Positions 54,509 to 64,000 of a DNA stretch of 64,000 nucleotides are shown here, piece by piece. The position numbers and the translations under genes were made by a program. The DNA comes from Cladorhizidae sp. MBARI D1340-BT2 (taxonomy: Eukaryota; Porifera; Demospongiae; Poecilosclerida; Cladorhizidae), in assembly GCA_028752905.1 (NCBI GenBank), contig JAQNBH010000002.1, positions 32,573,530 through 32,637,529 on the forward strand, given 5' to 3'. Position 1 is the stretch's first letter. Each line of letters starts with the position of its first letter. Below the pieces are notes generated by a model. The model was given only the letters and a program-made list of their open reading frames with translations. It made no database searches and was not told where the DNA came from.

Positions 54509-54965
54509 CAGAGTTGCCAACCATCCCGGAATGGCCGGGACAGTCCCGGAATTTTGAGCATTGTCCCGGTGGTGTCCTTGTCCCGGAAATGTCCCGGAAT
54601 TTACAGCTACACGCACCTTGCGCTTCCACTCGCTTAGATGGCCACTGCTGTCTCAAGCTTGTTTAGTTTAGTCCTTTAACACTCGTAAAGCAACAAAAAC
54701 AGGACACTTTTTAGCAGAGAAAAGCTTCAGATAAACAGTTACGGGTGTGCGAAACAACCTTTGACCTTGTTTCGATTGGAGGTGCGGCACTCACGTGAAA
54801 CTTCTCAGCATGATAATTGCAATCTCAGCAAAATGGTAGCAGAGGAGAGAATGCCATTTTGACAATAAATGGATCAAAGAATTTCAGGGGATAGGCAAGA
54901 GTTTCAAAGGTATAAATAAAATATATATAATGAAATTGATTGACAAAGTAAGTAAGCATGGAATA

Positions 54966-55031
54966 CAGCAAATACAGGGTAAATAATAACAATACAGGGT
55001 AAATAATAACAATACAGGGTAAATAATAACA
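54966..55031 (+). repeat. Three-copy 20-bp direct repeat inside hAT
   Basis: AATACAGGGTAAATAATAAC occurs three times in tandem without change, just before the transposase frames. Confidence 0.9.
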
Positions 55032-55094
55032 TCATGGGTACAGTGTGCTGCTTGTGTTCAATGCAATAGTAATGTCAGTAGTCTTGCCTTCATT

Positions 55095-56192
55095 TTGGTT
55101 CACTTGTATGCCCGATGTACTCTGTGTGCAATCGACTTTGGTGTTACCCATGGTGGCTGTAATGATGTCACATCTCACCTCAAGAGCAAGAAACATGAGG
55201 ATATGTCAAAGGCTGTGCTATCAACTATTCCAATCACCTCTCTCTTCCAACATCAGAGAAGTGATCAAGTAATCGAAGCAGAGGTCAGGTGGGCTACATT
55301 TGTTGCTAAGCACAACATATCCTTTCCGTCTAGTGACCTGCCACCAAGCTTTTCAGCAAGATGTTTCCAGACTCTGAAATTGCAAAGAAATTATCCTGTT
55401 CCCACACCAAAACCACCGCCATGGTGAAGAAAGCTCTTGCTACTTACTTCACACAGAGAGTTATGGAGTCAATGTCAAGTGGTCCATTCTCTTTGATGAT
55501 TGATGAATCCCATGACAAGAGGGATAATGCTTGCATAATTCTTTTGAGGCTTCTTGATCCACAGGTAGGTGAAGTACGGACGAGATTCTTAGATATGCCT
55601 GTTGTGAACATTGATATAGCTACCAACTTGTTTCAAGCCTTGAAGGAGTCACTGACTAATAAGAATGGGCTCAGCTTTGACAATGCAGTGTCTTTCATGT
55701 CTGATACCACCAATGTTATGAAAGGAGTGAGGTCAGGTGTGCAGAAGCTGATTAAGGATGAGATCCCAACTTTGTATGATGTTGGTTGCATCTGCCATTT
55801 GGCTGATTTAACAGTCAAAGCTGGTTTGAAGGTACTCCCAGTGAACATTGACCAGCTGTTCATCGACATATTCTACTACTTCCATAGCAGCAAGAGAGCA
55901 GCAATTTGTCATCCTATGGTGTTCACTTTTCACCACTGAGCCAGGGGTGATTTTGAAGCATTGCCCCACACGATGGCTCAGCTTGCTGAAGTGTGTGAAT
56001 CGTTACCTCAGCAGTTATGATGGTTTGAAGTCATTCTTCTTGTCTTGTGAGGAAGCTAAGGTCTGTAGCATTCTTTCAAGGCATGAGAATCCTCTGATGA
56101 AACCTCTGTTGTTCTTTTATATTGCCCTCAATGGATCAATTCAACCGCCTCTTCCAGAAATCTACAGAGAATACTACCTCACAGCTGTATGA
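55095..56192 (+). pseudogene. hAT transposase with BED finger, frameshifted and C-terminally truncated
   Basis: Frame one (55,095-55,427) starts with a BED-type zinc finger, CTLC...HLKSKKH, then a linker. Frame two (55,361-55,939) carries the first part of the catalytic core, FSLMIDESHDKRDNACI, and FMSDTTNVMKGVRSG. Frame three (55,848-56,192) holds HCPTRWLSLLKCVNRYL, typical of the insertion region of hAT transposases. The frames change near 55,370 and 55,915. It ends at EYYLTAV, with the C-terminal hATC dimerisation domain and last catalytic glutamate missing. It resembles the ZBED/SCAND3-related class. A trans-mobilised relic or dead copy. Confidence 0.8.
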
Positions 56193-56330
56193 TGAGATAA
56201 CCGGTTAGTTAGGTCGGCGTATAAAATTAATGGCGAAAGGCGCAGGCTAATTAGGGGGCGTGGTCGAAAATTCGCGCAGTATATAAAATTAATGTCCCGG
56301 AATTAACTTATGGAAAGTTGGCAAGTACTG

Positions 56331-56930
56331 TGTGCATACATGATATGAATCAAGGGCTGCATACTCCACCATGAGCTTCCTGTGTGTGTGTGTGTGCATA
56401 TGTGTTTGTTTGTGTGTGCGCGCCATGTGTGTGTGTATGAAATGAATCAAAGAGGCTGCATACTCCACCATGAGCTTGTCGTGTGTGCATGTGCTGTATG
56501 TGTGCGTGTGTGTGTGAGTGTGTATGTGTGTCTCTGTGTGTGTGCGCCAGTGTGTATATATGTGTGTCTGTGTGTGTGTCTGGTGTGTGTGAGTGTGTCT
56601 GAGACAGAGTCTGAACAATGGTTAGAATATGAGTTTAGATAATGGCTAAGGTACTGCTTGGGTTAGCTCAGACAATGACTATGGTTAAGGCCAATACAGT
56701 GACTAGGGGTAGGACTTGGCTAGGGTTAGGGCATATCATGTAGATCAATAGCTATGGTTAGGGCTTTAACGATTATTAGGATTAAGGCTCGTACAATGAC
56801 TAGAGTTAGGCATCATGAGCTTGTGTGTGTATGCATGCATGCATGTGTGTGATAGAGATATAGAGGGTGTGTGGGATCTACTGTTGTCCCAACACAACTA
56901 TATATATTGTTACATAACGCATTCCAGGCA
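56331..56930. repeat. TG composite minisatellite of copy C, right of hAT
   Basis: Continuation of the composite: GATATGAATCAAGGGCTGCA spacers, TG runs, TTAGGG-like repeats at 56,600-56,820 and GTTACATAACGCATTCCAGG, after which similarity to copy B stops. Confidence 0.8.
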
Positions 56931-57089
56931 GGGCCATATTAGCCCAAGGCACGGCCACTAGGCTTAGAGCTTCTTTTGGCCCCTCGGCCCCCCCCCCCTT
57001 CCCCCGCGAAAGAAACGCACTCCTTTGTGTACTGGCCCTCTGCCTGAGTATATATTCCTAGTCCTAACTTAAGTCAACCCCAAGGCAAC
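56931..57089. other. C-rich junction and a stray ~60-bp unit
   Basis: A C run at 56,989-57,005 and a single copy of the ~60 bp unit of 30,048-30,620 (TATATTCCTAGTCCTAAC...AACAGAAGTCAGCTAG). No gene. Confidence 0.5.
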
Positions 57090-57605
57090 AGAAGTCAGCT
57101 AGTTAGGGCTTGGACCATAACTATGATTAGTGCTTGGACAATGATTATGGTTAGCTCTCAGACAATGACTAGTTTTAGGCTCAGACAATACATGTATCTA
57201 CATAAGATTAGTGACTAGGGTTAGTGCTCGGGCAATGACTAGAGTTAAGTTTGGACAATGACTAAGATTAAGGCTTGAACAATGAATAGGGTTTGTGCTT
57301 GGACAATGACTATGGTTAGCTCTCAGACAGTGACTAGTTTTAGGCTCAGACAATACATGTATCTACATAAGATTAGTGACTAGGGTTAGTGCTCGGGCAA
57401 TGACTAGAGTTAAGTTTGGACAATGACTAAGATTAAGGCTTGAACAATGAATAGGGTTTGTGCTTGGACAATGACTATGGTTAGCTCTCAGACAGTGACT
57501 AGTTTTAGGCTCAGACAATACATGTATCTACATAAGATTAGTGACTAGGGTTAGCGCTTGGACAATGACTAGAGTTAAGTTTGGACAATGACTAGTGTTT
57601 GGACT
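57090..57605 (+). repeat. 165-bp higher-order repeat built from ~20-bp units
   Basis: TGCTTGGACAATGA.TATGGT starts at 57,131, 57,296 and 57,461, exact spacing 165 bp. Each block consists of diverged ~20 bp units (GACAATGACTAG.GTTAG type) plus ACATGTATCTACATAAGATT. The last copy is partial. Confidence 0.9.
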
Positions 57606-57783
57606 TGGACAATGTGTATAATCTTCTAGTTAGGCATGATGGGTGTGTACAGTGAACAATCTTCTAGTGAGGGCATGATGCCATTATGTACTTGTTATAC
57701 TTTTAACATAGCGATAATATTTACAACGTGCTCTATTTTACACTTACATAAACTCTAGCATCTTTACTCATTCTATTCCAGCA
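57606..57783. other. AT-rich spacer
   Basis: Between the 165-bp repeat and the left edge of copy D. A short repeat AATCTTCTAGT.AGGCATGATG occurs twice. Nothing else is seen. Confidence 0.4.
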
Positions 57784-58884
57784 ACATTATTTGGATACTT
57801 TTCTCAATGTACTACCACACTGTGGCCTCCTACTGGATTAGAGGGGTAGAGTTACAGGACCTTGACCACTAGTGCCACTTCTAATAAAGCCTTCTTCTTT
57901 GTAGATTTGTTGTTACCAACATTATACATATTTTAGCGCTTATTGAAGATGATCATGTTTTAAGTATATATACAGCCACAGATGCCAATATGACCTCTCT
58001 ATTGCTTGCCAAAGAAGAACAAGACTTGCAGTAAATTCAGGCCTTCAATATTTTCAGGGACCACACTTTGGCTGCAGTTCACTTTGGCATCCTTACATAC
58101 ATATTATATATGCAACATTTTTAGTTTGAAAAAGAGGACAGAGAGAGATCTATCCTTGCAATTATACAACAAGTTCATACAGTAAAGTGTGAAGAATCTA
58201 TGGAGATTTAAAATTGTAACCACTAGATTTTTTGAAAAATTATTAACTTAAGTGCGGAATTATGTTCCAGTAACTCATAGGGAGATAGATAAAAGGGTTG
58301 ATTATTTACTAGGGCCATCCTCTCTTCTCCAGGTGACTAGACTTGCCTGACCACATCTTGCAGCACCAGTGCACACCACTTCAAACTCTATATGCCACCA
58401 TCACAACCTGCTCTCATGCTGTGACATTAATGACTTGTGTGACCCTAGAGTTTTTGTGTTAGGTGGAGTCTAACACACCCTTCACTGTAGGGTCTTTACT
58501 CCACCCATTGCTGCAGTGCCAAGTTTTGTCTGTCAAATTACCTGAGGTATTTATCTGTCCATGGGTCATCAAGGGTGTTTGCCTGACATCCACCTTCCAC
58601 TGCTGGGTTATTAGCCTTGTCACAGTATAGTAGATCGATTGACGGATGCCCCAGTTCAGCATTGGGACCAATGCCAAGGTCTTACCATGCCTCAGTTGAG
58701 CAAAGTAACTTGTAGTCTATGACAAGTCTGCACACTACAATACATGCTTCTGGCACTGCAAGTAGGCCAACAGTGGCAACCACATGGTGGTCCCTGCACT
58801 AGGTATAAGTGGGGGAGTGTATGTTAGCTACGCGTCCTCCAATGGTGCAATGCAGCGATTATTATCACATGATTAAGAGATAAG

Positions 58885-59155
58885 TTATAGGTCCACTGTA
58901 CCAGGTGAATGAAAAATGCAGTCCATAAGTTATAGGTGCATAAGGTCAATGAAAAATACACTGCATAAGGTATAGGTCCACTGCTACCAGGTCAATGAAA
59001 AATACAATGTATAAGTCATTGTTGCACTGTAACCAGGTCAATGAAAAATACAGTGCTTAATTCAAAGGTGCACTCTACCAGGTCAATGAACTATACAGTG
59101 CATAATTCATTGCTGCACTGTTACTAGGTCAATGAAAAATATAGTGGGTGACTAG
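58885..59155. repeat. Minisatellite, ~50 bp unit, copy D
   Basis: Same array as 35,945-36,215 (ACCAGGTCAATGAAAAATAC units) with a few base changes. Confidence 0.8.
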
Positions 59156-59487
59156 ATCAAGTCTTAAATGACTAGAGTGAGGGGTTGCCAAAGTTGTAGA
59201 GACAGATGTGAGCAGTTGTGAGTGGGTACTAATGTAAACTGAGAAAGCCTATGATTTCCAACATCCAAGTGTCTTGATTAGGGAGTACTCAAGCCCACTT
59301 TAGCTGCTATTGGGGGCTGCACCAATAGGAAAGAGCAGTTTCAAAGAGAGGTACCCAAAGCTCCAAGATGCAGTGCTGTTCCCACCCCAAATGGGTCATT
59401 CTTACTCCATTTTGGGTGGACTCTGACTCATAGGAGGCCAAGATACATCTTGCGACAGCTCTCTCAACGATGCACGAACAATCTCAT

Positions 59488-59960
59488 TCATCTTGGTGAC
59501 CCACTGGTATGGTGGCAATGAGCAGCTTGAACGATGCAGATGGGATCATAGACTGTGGGACCTGTGGAACCAAAGAATAAAAGCATGCTAAGTTGTTGCA
59601 AAAGCGGGCATCTGCTGCTCTTTTCAGTCTTCCTGCTACATGCATAGCTGACACAGGCGCAGAAAATAGAGAAAAACTCTCTAGTAGGTGCATTAATCTG
59701 GTGGTCTTAGCTGTCCTGCTCTGATCCATGGCCACTACTGCAATGTTATCTGAGTGGAAGGTAATGTGCTACCCAGACCAGTGCCTGTCCCATACAGCTG
59801 CTGCCACCAGTTCCTTGACAGTAATTTCTATCTCTTCCCACCCTTCTGGCCATTAGAAGTGAAACTATCTCTGCTCTTGCACAAATGCCACATAGCCATT
59901 GGATCGTGAAGCATCAGAGTAAACAGGAATGGATTTGGAAACAAAAATAACCAATTCCAT
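59488..59960 (-). pseudogene. DIRS-like RNase H remnant, copy D
   Basis: Same fossil as 36,548-37,020. Here the C-terminal portion is open in one frame: AMDQSRTAKTTRLMHLLESF, then HVAGRLKRAADARF and NLACFYSLVPQVPQSMIPS. The N-terminal SDASRSNGYVAFVQEQR is in another frame ending at a stop. Confidence 0.65.
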
Positions 59961-60345
59961 TTGGTAAGAAACACCGAGCAAGTAACAGGTACTAGAGCAT
60001 ATGCACTGTTTAATTAGTGCTAGTTTTCTTAGGCTCAGTCTTGCAAGTCTTGAGCTTAATGTTTTAAGTAAACCCATACAGAGCCAGGATGTGGCATACT
60101 GTACCATACCCATAAGGACCAGCAAGTAGACAACATCACACATACAATTTTTTTGACCAGTAGAGTTAGATTGACAATAGGAATATACTAGTTGCTATAT
60201 ATAACTGATATAAACTAATAAATAGCTCTATAGCAATAAATTCACAGAGCCCTGGCTAAACATCAGGAAACCCTGTGTGTTCACTCTTGAGGAACACTGA
60301 TACAACTATACAAAATTTGATAAACTAATTCACAGTACATATATA

Positions 60346-61681
60346 CTAGCATTTTGGTATTGATGCTACGCATTGCGATGAAATATTCTTCCTCTAATGA
60401 ATGGACTGGTAGAGTGCTCTTGCCGACCCTTGAAAACTGCCACCTCCTGTGGTCACTAAGCATGTGCCAGATGCTGCCAAGTGCTTTTGCAGCAGCGCCA
60501 CATACCCGGGAGTCTGGAAAGAAGCAACTTCATCAAATGAAGCTTCCCATTCTTTGAAGGATAATTTAATTCCGAAGCTATTCAGTTCACTAAATAAAAG
60601 CTTCATTGTAGAGTTCATCAAATCCTTAATCTTCGTGTACTGCGGACTAGAAGTATCTCGGTATATATCTGATCCACGTTTTTGACAGTCGACGGTCAAA
60701 AACAGTCTGGTGGTTTGTGTGACTTTTGCATGGTACTAACTTTGTTGACAATAGCATTCACACATGTTTTAACTAATGCCAACTTCTTCTCTTGTGACGT
60801 TGTTCCGTGGCGTTGCAAAAGAAGCTGTAATCTTAGCATCACACTGACATAGTCACCGTTGGGCATATACCGATCCGAATATCGCTTACTGTCTTGAACA
60901 ATTTTGGGACTGTTCTCGTGTAAAAAGTTAAATAATAACCCTCTGGCACAAGGATTGTGTCCTACTATAGCAATGCGCCACTCTTCTGCTCTTCCTACAA
61001 TGCCTCCCCAATGGCGGAACAGCACAACAGACTGGTTGGGTTTGTGGTTCCCATATATCAGGTCTCGAAACCCGCCAAAGGAATAGTCTATGTACTTGAC
61101 TTGTACAGATCGGACTATATTGAAACTGTGCTCTTTAGCAAAGAGTGAAGCACTTCTATTGAATTGATCGTTACACTTATTGTCATCTTTTGCACGTATC
61201 TTACATGGCTTGCCAACAACAATGAGATTCTTCGGAGCAGACTCTAGAAAACCTTTCCAGCTCTTGAAAGGAGCATAATGACGACCCTTAATTTGTTTTT
61301 CCCAGGTCTCCATGTTTAAAACATCTTGTAATCTCAACTCTTCTTCTGCCCACTTAGCCTTTTCAGCTGACCTAATAGTTAGACCAAAGCTAGATCCTCT
61401 GTATACGAATGGTTCGACCACCATAACTCTTTCTTTAATAGCTCCAGCCCAGCATTGTAATGAGAGGACATTGATAGCAGCACCGGTCATTTGGTAAGAA
61501 AAATCTGTCGCCAAGATATAACCAAATTGGGAAGGCATCTTTTCTTGTGGCTGATTTTCGAGTGGACGGAAGGAGACGGGATTCTTGTTTGGTAGAGATG
61601 GTACTTTCTGCAAGTCAGGAATACGACTGTAAGATGCACAATTACTACCAGTGAAAGAATTATATGTTTGCTATTAACCAT
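60346..61681 (-). pseudogene. Membrane-protein (possible glycosyltransferase) gene, copy D, broken
   Basis: Whole-length relative of 37,453-38,799 with start codon and membrane segment present (MVNSKHIILSLVVIVHLTVV). Lesions: one base missing near 61,553, just after the stem (20 bases where B has 21); two bases missing near 60,712, before the VDCQKRG motif; a few deleted codons in the 290-300 region; and a TAG near 60,394, 15-20 codons before the normal end. The frame 60,696-61,613 covers the middle. Probably dead, unless the indels come from assembly. Confidence 0.85.
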
Positions 61682-62410
61682 CTTGTTCCAGCTGCACTGA
61701 CTGGCCCTCCTACCTAATCGTCACGGCGACACTCGGGGGGTTGCGAGGAAGCAACAATGACCTAGCTTATCTGGAATAGAACCTGTCTTACTGCTGGTAT
61801 CACGGTCTAGCTTTGAAGCTATATTCCCAACTTTTTTCAACGCTTAACCTTGCGGATATGGAGTTACGCCCCCCCCCCCACCTCCCGTAAGAAAAAAAGA
61901 AGAAAGGGGTGGGGTGGAGTGGAGTGGGCGTGGACACAAGAACGCGCTGCTTGTATCACGAGAGAACATCTCTGGCCCTCACCACTTTGAGCTAGCAAGG
62001 GAGAAAAAAGATCCAAAACCTGCAGAGTGTTCGTGGTTGGACTATCGAGAAGCCCAAGACTCTGTGATTTATTTCTACTGGTTCCCAGGCAGATTAAAAA
62101 AATCTACTTGCCAATAGGTTTACACAGTAAAAGAGTAAAAGAGTAAAATAGAGGAAGCCTACATCAGCCAAGGCTATATCAGTCGGAAAGATGCTTCTTC
62201 AAGATTTAGGTTGTTTTTATAAAGCTAGCTATATAGTTAGTTAGCTAGCTTTATAGCTGGATCAGTTTGTGATGAATCATTTCAATCAATACCTTCCTGG
62301 ATTTTTTTAGTGCACAGCAATAACAAATAAACATACAGTAAACATACAGGAAATGACTATGACATCACATGGCATAACTAAACCACACTGATGAATATCA
62401 TCATCATAAT
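61682..62410. other. Shared upstream region of the gene pair, copy D
   Basis: Same layout as in B and C: a C run near 61,869-61,878, a GGGGTGGGGTGGAGTGGAGT tract and an AGCTAGCTATATAG-like patch near 62,223. No gene. Confidence 0.45.
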
Positions 62411-62421
62411 GGGAATTTCCC
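62411..62421 (+). promoter_or_regulatory. kappaB-like site, copy D (perfect palindrome)
   Basis: GGGAATTTCCC, the palindromic form of the site in copies A-C. Confidence 0.4.
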
Positions 62422-62469
62422 GATAACACACTACTTACTATTTTTCATGGCACACCACACTGTAATCAA

Positions 62470-62708
62470 ATGAGAAGGCTATCGAACATGCTGATGCTGT
62501 TAGAGTGATGACCAGCTCACATGGCAGAAATGTTGGAGAGATGTTAGATGAAGCACACAAAGAAGAAAAGAAGCTCAATGGAAGAATGCTGATGAACATT
62601 CTTCAAAATGTGCATGTTCTTGATAAACAGGAATTGGCTTTAAGTGCACTTGATCATAATGAGAGCAATTTTATTCAGCTACTGTTGCTGAGAAGTCGTG
62701 ATCAACTG
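62470..62708 (+). pseudogene. Short conserved exon, copy D, 5' end damaged
   Basis: Homologous to 39,564-39,792, but the start region reads AATGAGAAGGCTATCG where B has AAATGAAGGAGACATCAGCTATCG, so the original ATG is out of frame with the rest. An internal ATG at 62,505 opens MTSSHGRNVGEMLDEAHK. It keeps the four extra codons (MNIL) also found in copy A. The conserved part ends at CTG before GTAAAT. Confidence 0.5.
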
Positions 62709-63119
62709 GTAAATCTGTCGATCATTATTCATAGCTAAAATTATATTTAGGATTGGACAAGTGGTACTGTAGATGAATTGTACTGTTGAGCCTTGAGATA
62801 GGCCAGCACTAAGTACATACAGACAATAAATGACTGACTACTAGAGAAAAGCAGCAACATGGATTAACTATATCTTAATGATTATTACAGCAAAATAAAG
62901 ATTTACAAAGGGAGTTTGTTTTGGGATGGCAATGGGGGAAGGTGCCTAAGACATACGGACATGGGACCCTATAGGTACCAAACAAGTATTTACTCTTCTC
63001 CCACCACTTGAGCACATTGACCATTACAATTCTGACTACCTTATCCAACACCTCTTCTTTCACCACTGTTACTCATCTACCCAACATTAGGCCTACTCAC
63101 CCTTAATCATCTTCATTTT

Positions 63120-63880
63120 TGCAAAAAAATCTATCCTGGAGCAACTACTTCTAGAGAAAGAATTCAGAGCACATCTGGGCAAGCATACAAGCCTGTGTAG
63201 TCTCTCACTATATCAGTGTATTCAAGATAGAAAGTTACAGCAAAGAAATCTATCCTCTAACAAATGCTTAGATATACAATTACACTGGAGTTGTACATCT
63301 ATATATTATTTCCATTACATGGCCATGAGAAAGATTGGAAGGTTGATGAACATACTCAAGTTGTTTAATTAAAATGAGAATTCCCAAGTTGTTCACCCAA
63401 ATGTGTATGCATCAGGGGAAGTCCATGTGATGATTAAAGATGGATAATAACGTCAATAGTCCATCTATGAGAGAATTCTCTCACAAATTCAAACATCTGA
63501 TGACCATCTCCAAGCATCTCAGGGTCTACTGTTTTATTATTGTATCTACTTCAAATTCCTGAGAGTAGTCGTATTAATTTATTTCAGGGTTTATTGCTGT
63601 ATTTGTTGAGAAATATAATTCATCTTTGAAGTTACCGCTCCAGCTAAGCATTAATGCCAATATAGCGTCATTACATCATAGTATGCCTGTAATAATATTG
63701 GCAGTAAAGAAACAAATCATCACTTTGTCAAGTGAGAAAGAATTCGGAGCTATTCCAGGTATATAGCCAGTGTAACATCACTTTATCATTGTATGCCTTC
63801 TAATAAACATACGGCAAAGAATTCTATCCTGGAGCACCCACTTTCTCAAGCAAGAAAGAATTCAGAGCAGTTCCAAGTAA
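63120..63880. repeat. Exon-like repeat modules, copy D
   Basis: Modules at about 63,124-63,180 (followed by GCAAGC), 63,715-63,760 (followed by GTATAT) and 63,815-63,876 (followed by GTAAGC), plus a partial one near 63,240. The second module of copies B and C (40,321-40,381) is missing here. A reverse module begins at about 63,962 and runs off the window. Confidence 0.5.
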
Positions 63881-64000
63881 GCTTAGGTGTGCGTGTAGCA
63901 TCACTATGTTACATTTTTCTAGAAACAAAATTACACAGCAAGTGAGGGTTCACAGAACTGTGCTTACCTGAAACTGCTCTGAATTGTTTCTCTCTTGAAA

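Larger units (their letters stand above)
54509..56330 (+). mobile_element. hAT-family DNA transposon, decayed
   Basis: 1,822 bp with imperfect inverted ends CAGAGTTGCCAAC and GTTGGCAAGTACTG, the CAG..TGCCAAC type common in hAT. Near the left end GTCCCGGAA-like words occur about five times in 100 bp, with one near the right end; subterminal repeats of this sort bind hAT transposases. Flanks are TG-rich and I see no clear 8 bp target duplication. The corresponding place in copy B (42,235-42,300) is an uninterrupted TG run, so the insertion followed the duplication or was lost from B. It encodes a damaged transposase. Confidence 0.8.
49145..56930 (+). repeat. Segmental duplication copy C
   Basis: Parallels copy B from about 37,038 to 42,610 with the same order of genes, modules and TG composites. 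It is interrupted by a hAT transposon (54,509-56,330) missing in B. It carries additional module copies (53,050-53,213) that B lacks but D has. It ends near GCATTCCAGG at about 56,930. Confidence 0.85.
57784..64000 (+). repeat. Segmental duplication copy D (runs off the window)
   Basis: 57,784-58,395 is the inverse of 32,880-33,500 in copy A; from 58,395 on it matches copy B. It includes the ~50 bp minisatellite, the DIRS-like remnant, the gene pair and the modules. It has more small indels than B and C. Confidence 0.85.

Overview
The window looks like repeat-rich, AT-leaning animal nuclear DNA, plausibly from an early-branching marine invertebrate such as a sponge; I cannot name the species. 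Reasons: introns and retroelements of metazoan type, a Gmr1-like Ty3/gypsy element, piggyBac, hAT and DIRS-like elements, kilobases of satellite and minisatellite, and a duplicated family of single-exon, type II membrane proteins. No bacterial operon, rRNA, complete tRNA gene or CRISPR array is visible. Almost nothing here is ordinary single-copy gene space.

Layout. 1-1,090 is AT-rich with no gene; 1,091-1,504 is a foldback element. About 1,515-29,447 is one satellite field of ~63-68 bp units. Its polarity flips at about 4,743 and again at about 24,597, as if a ~20 kb inner block had been inverted. Two transposons sit cleanly in it: a nearly pristine 5,946 bp LTR retrotransposon (5,866-11,811, minus strand) and a frameshifted piggyBac element (25,544-28,339). 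The retrotransposon is the notable feature: integrase lies upstream of reverse transcriptase, the hallmark of the Gmr1 group, and the Gag capsid end resembles the SCAN domain. Its two LTRs differ by one base plus a CT-repeat length change.

From 29,448 on, the sequence is a patchwork of old LTR pieces, minisatellites (units of ~60, 47, 39, ~50 and 165 bp, plus TG-rich composites) and four copies of one segmental duplication: A, inverted, 30,785-33,500; B, 35,450-42,610; C, 49,145-56,930; D, 57,784 to the window end. Each copy carries a divergent gene pair: on one strand a type II membrane protein that may be a glycosyltransferase (intact only in B, 37,453-38,799; broken in A, C and D), on the other a short unrecognised coding exon preceded by a kappaB-like site. 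Copies B and D also hold the RNase H remnant of a DIRS-like element. Copy C is preceded by a decayed gypsy integrase and is interrupted by a decayed hAT transposon (54,509-56,330) that is absent from B.

The only coding units that look intact are the gag and pol of the retrotransposon and the copy B membrane protein. Functional calls outside the transposable elements are tentative.
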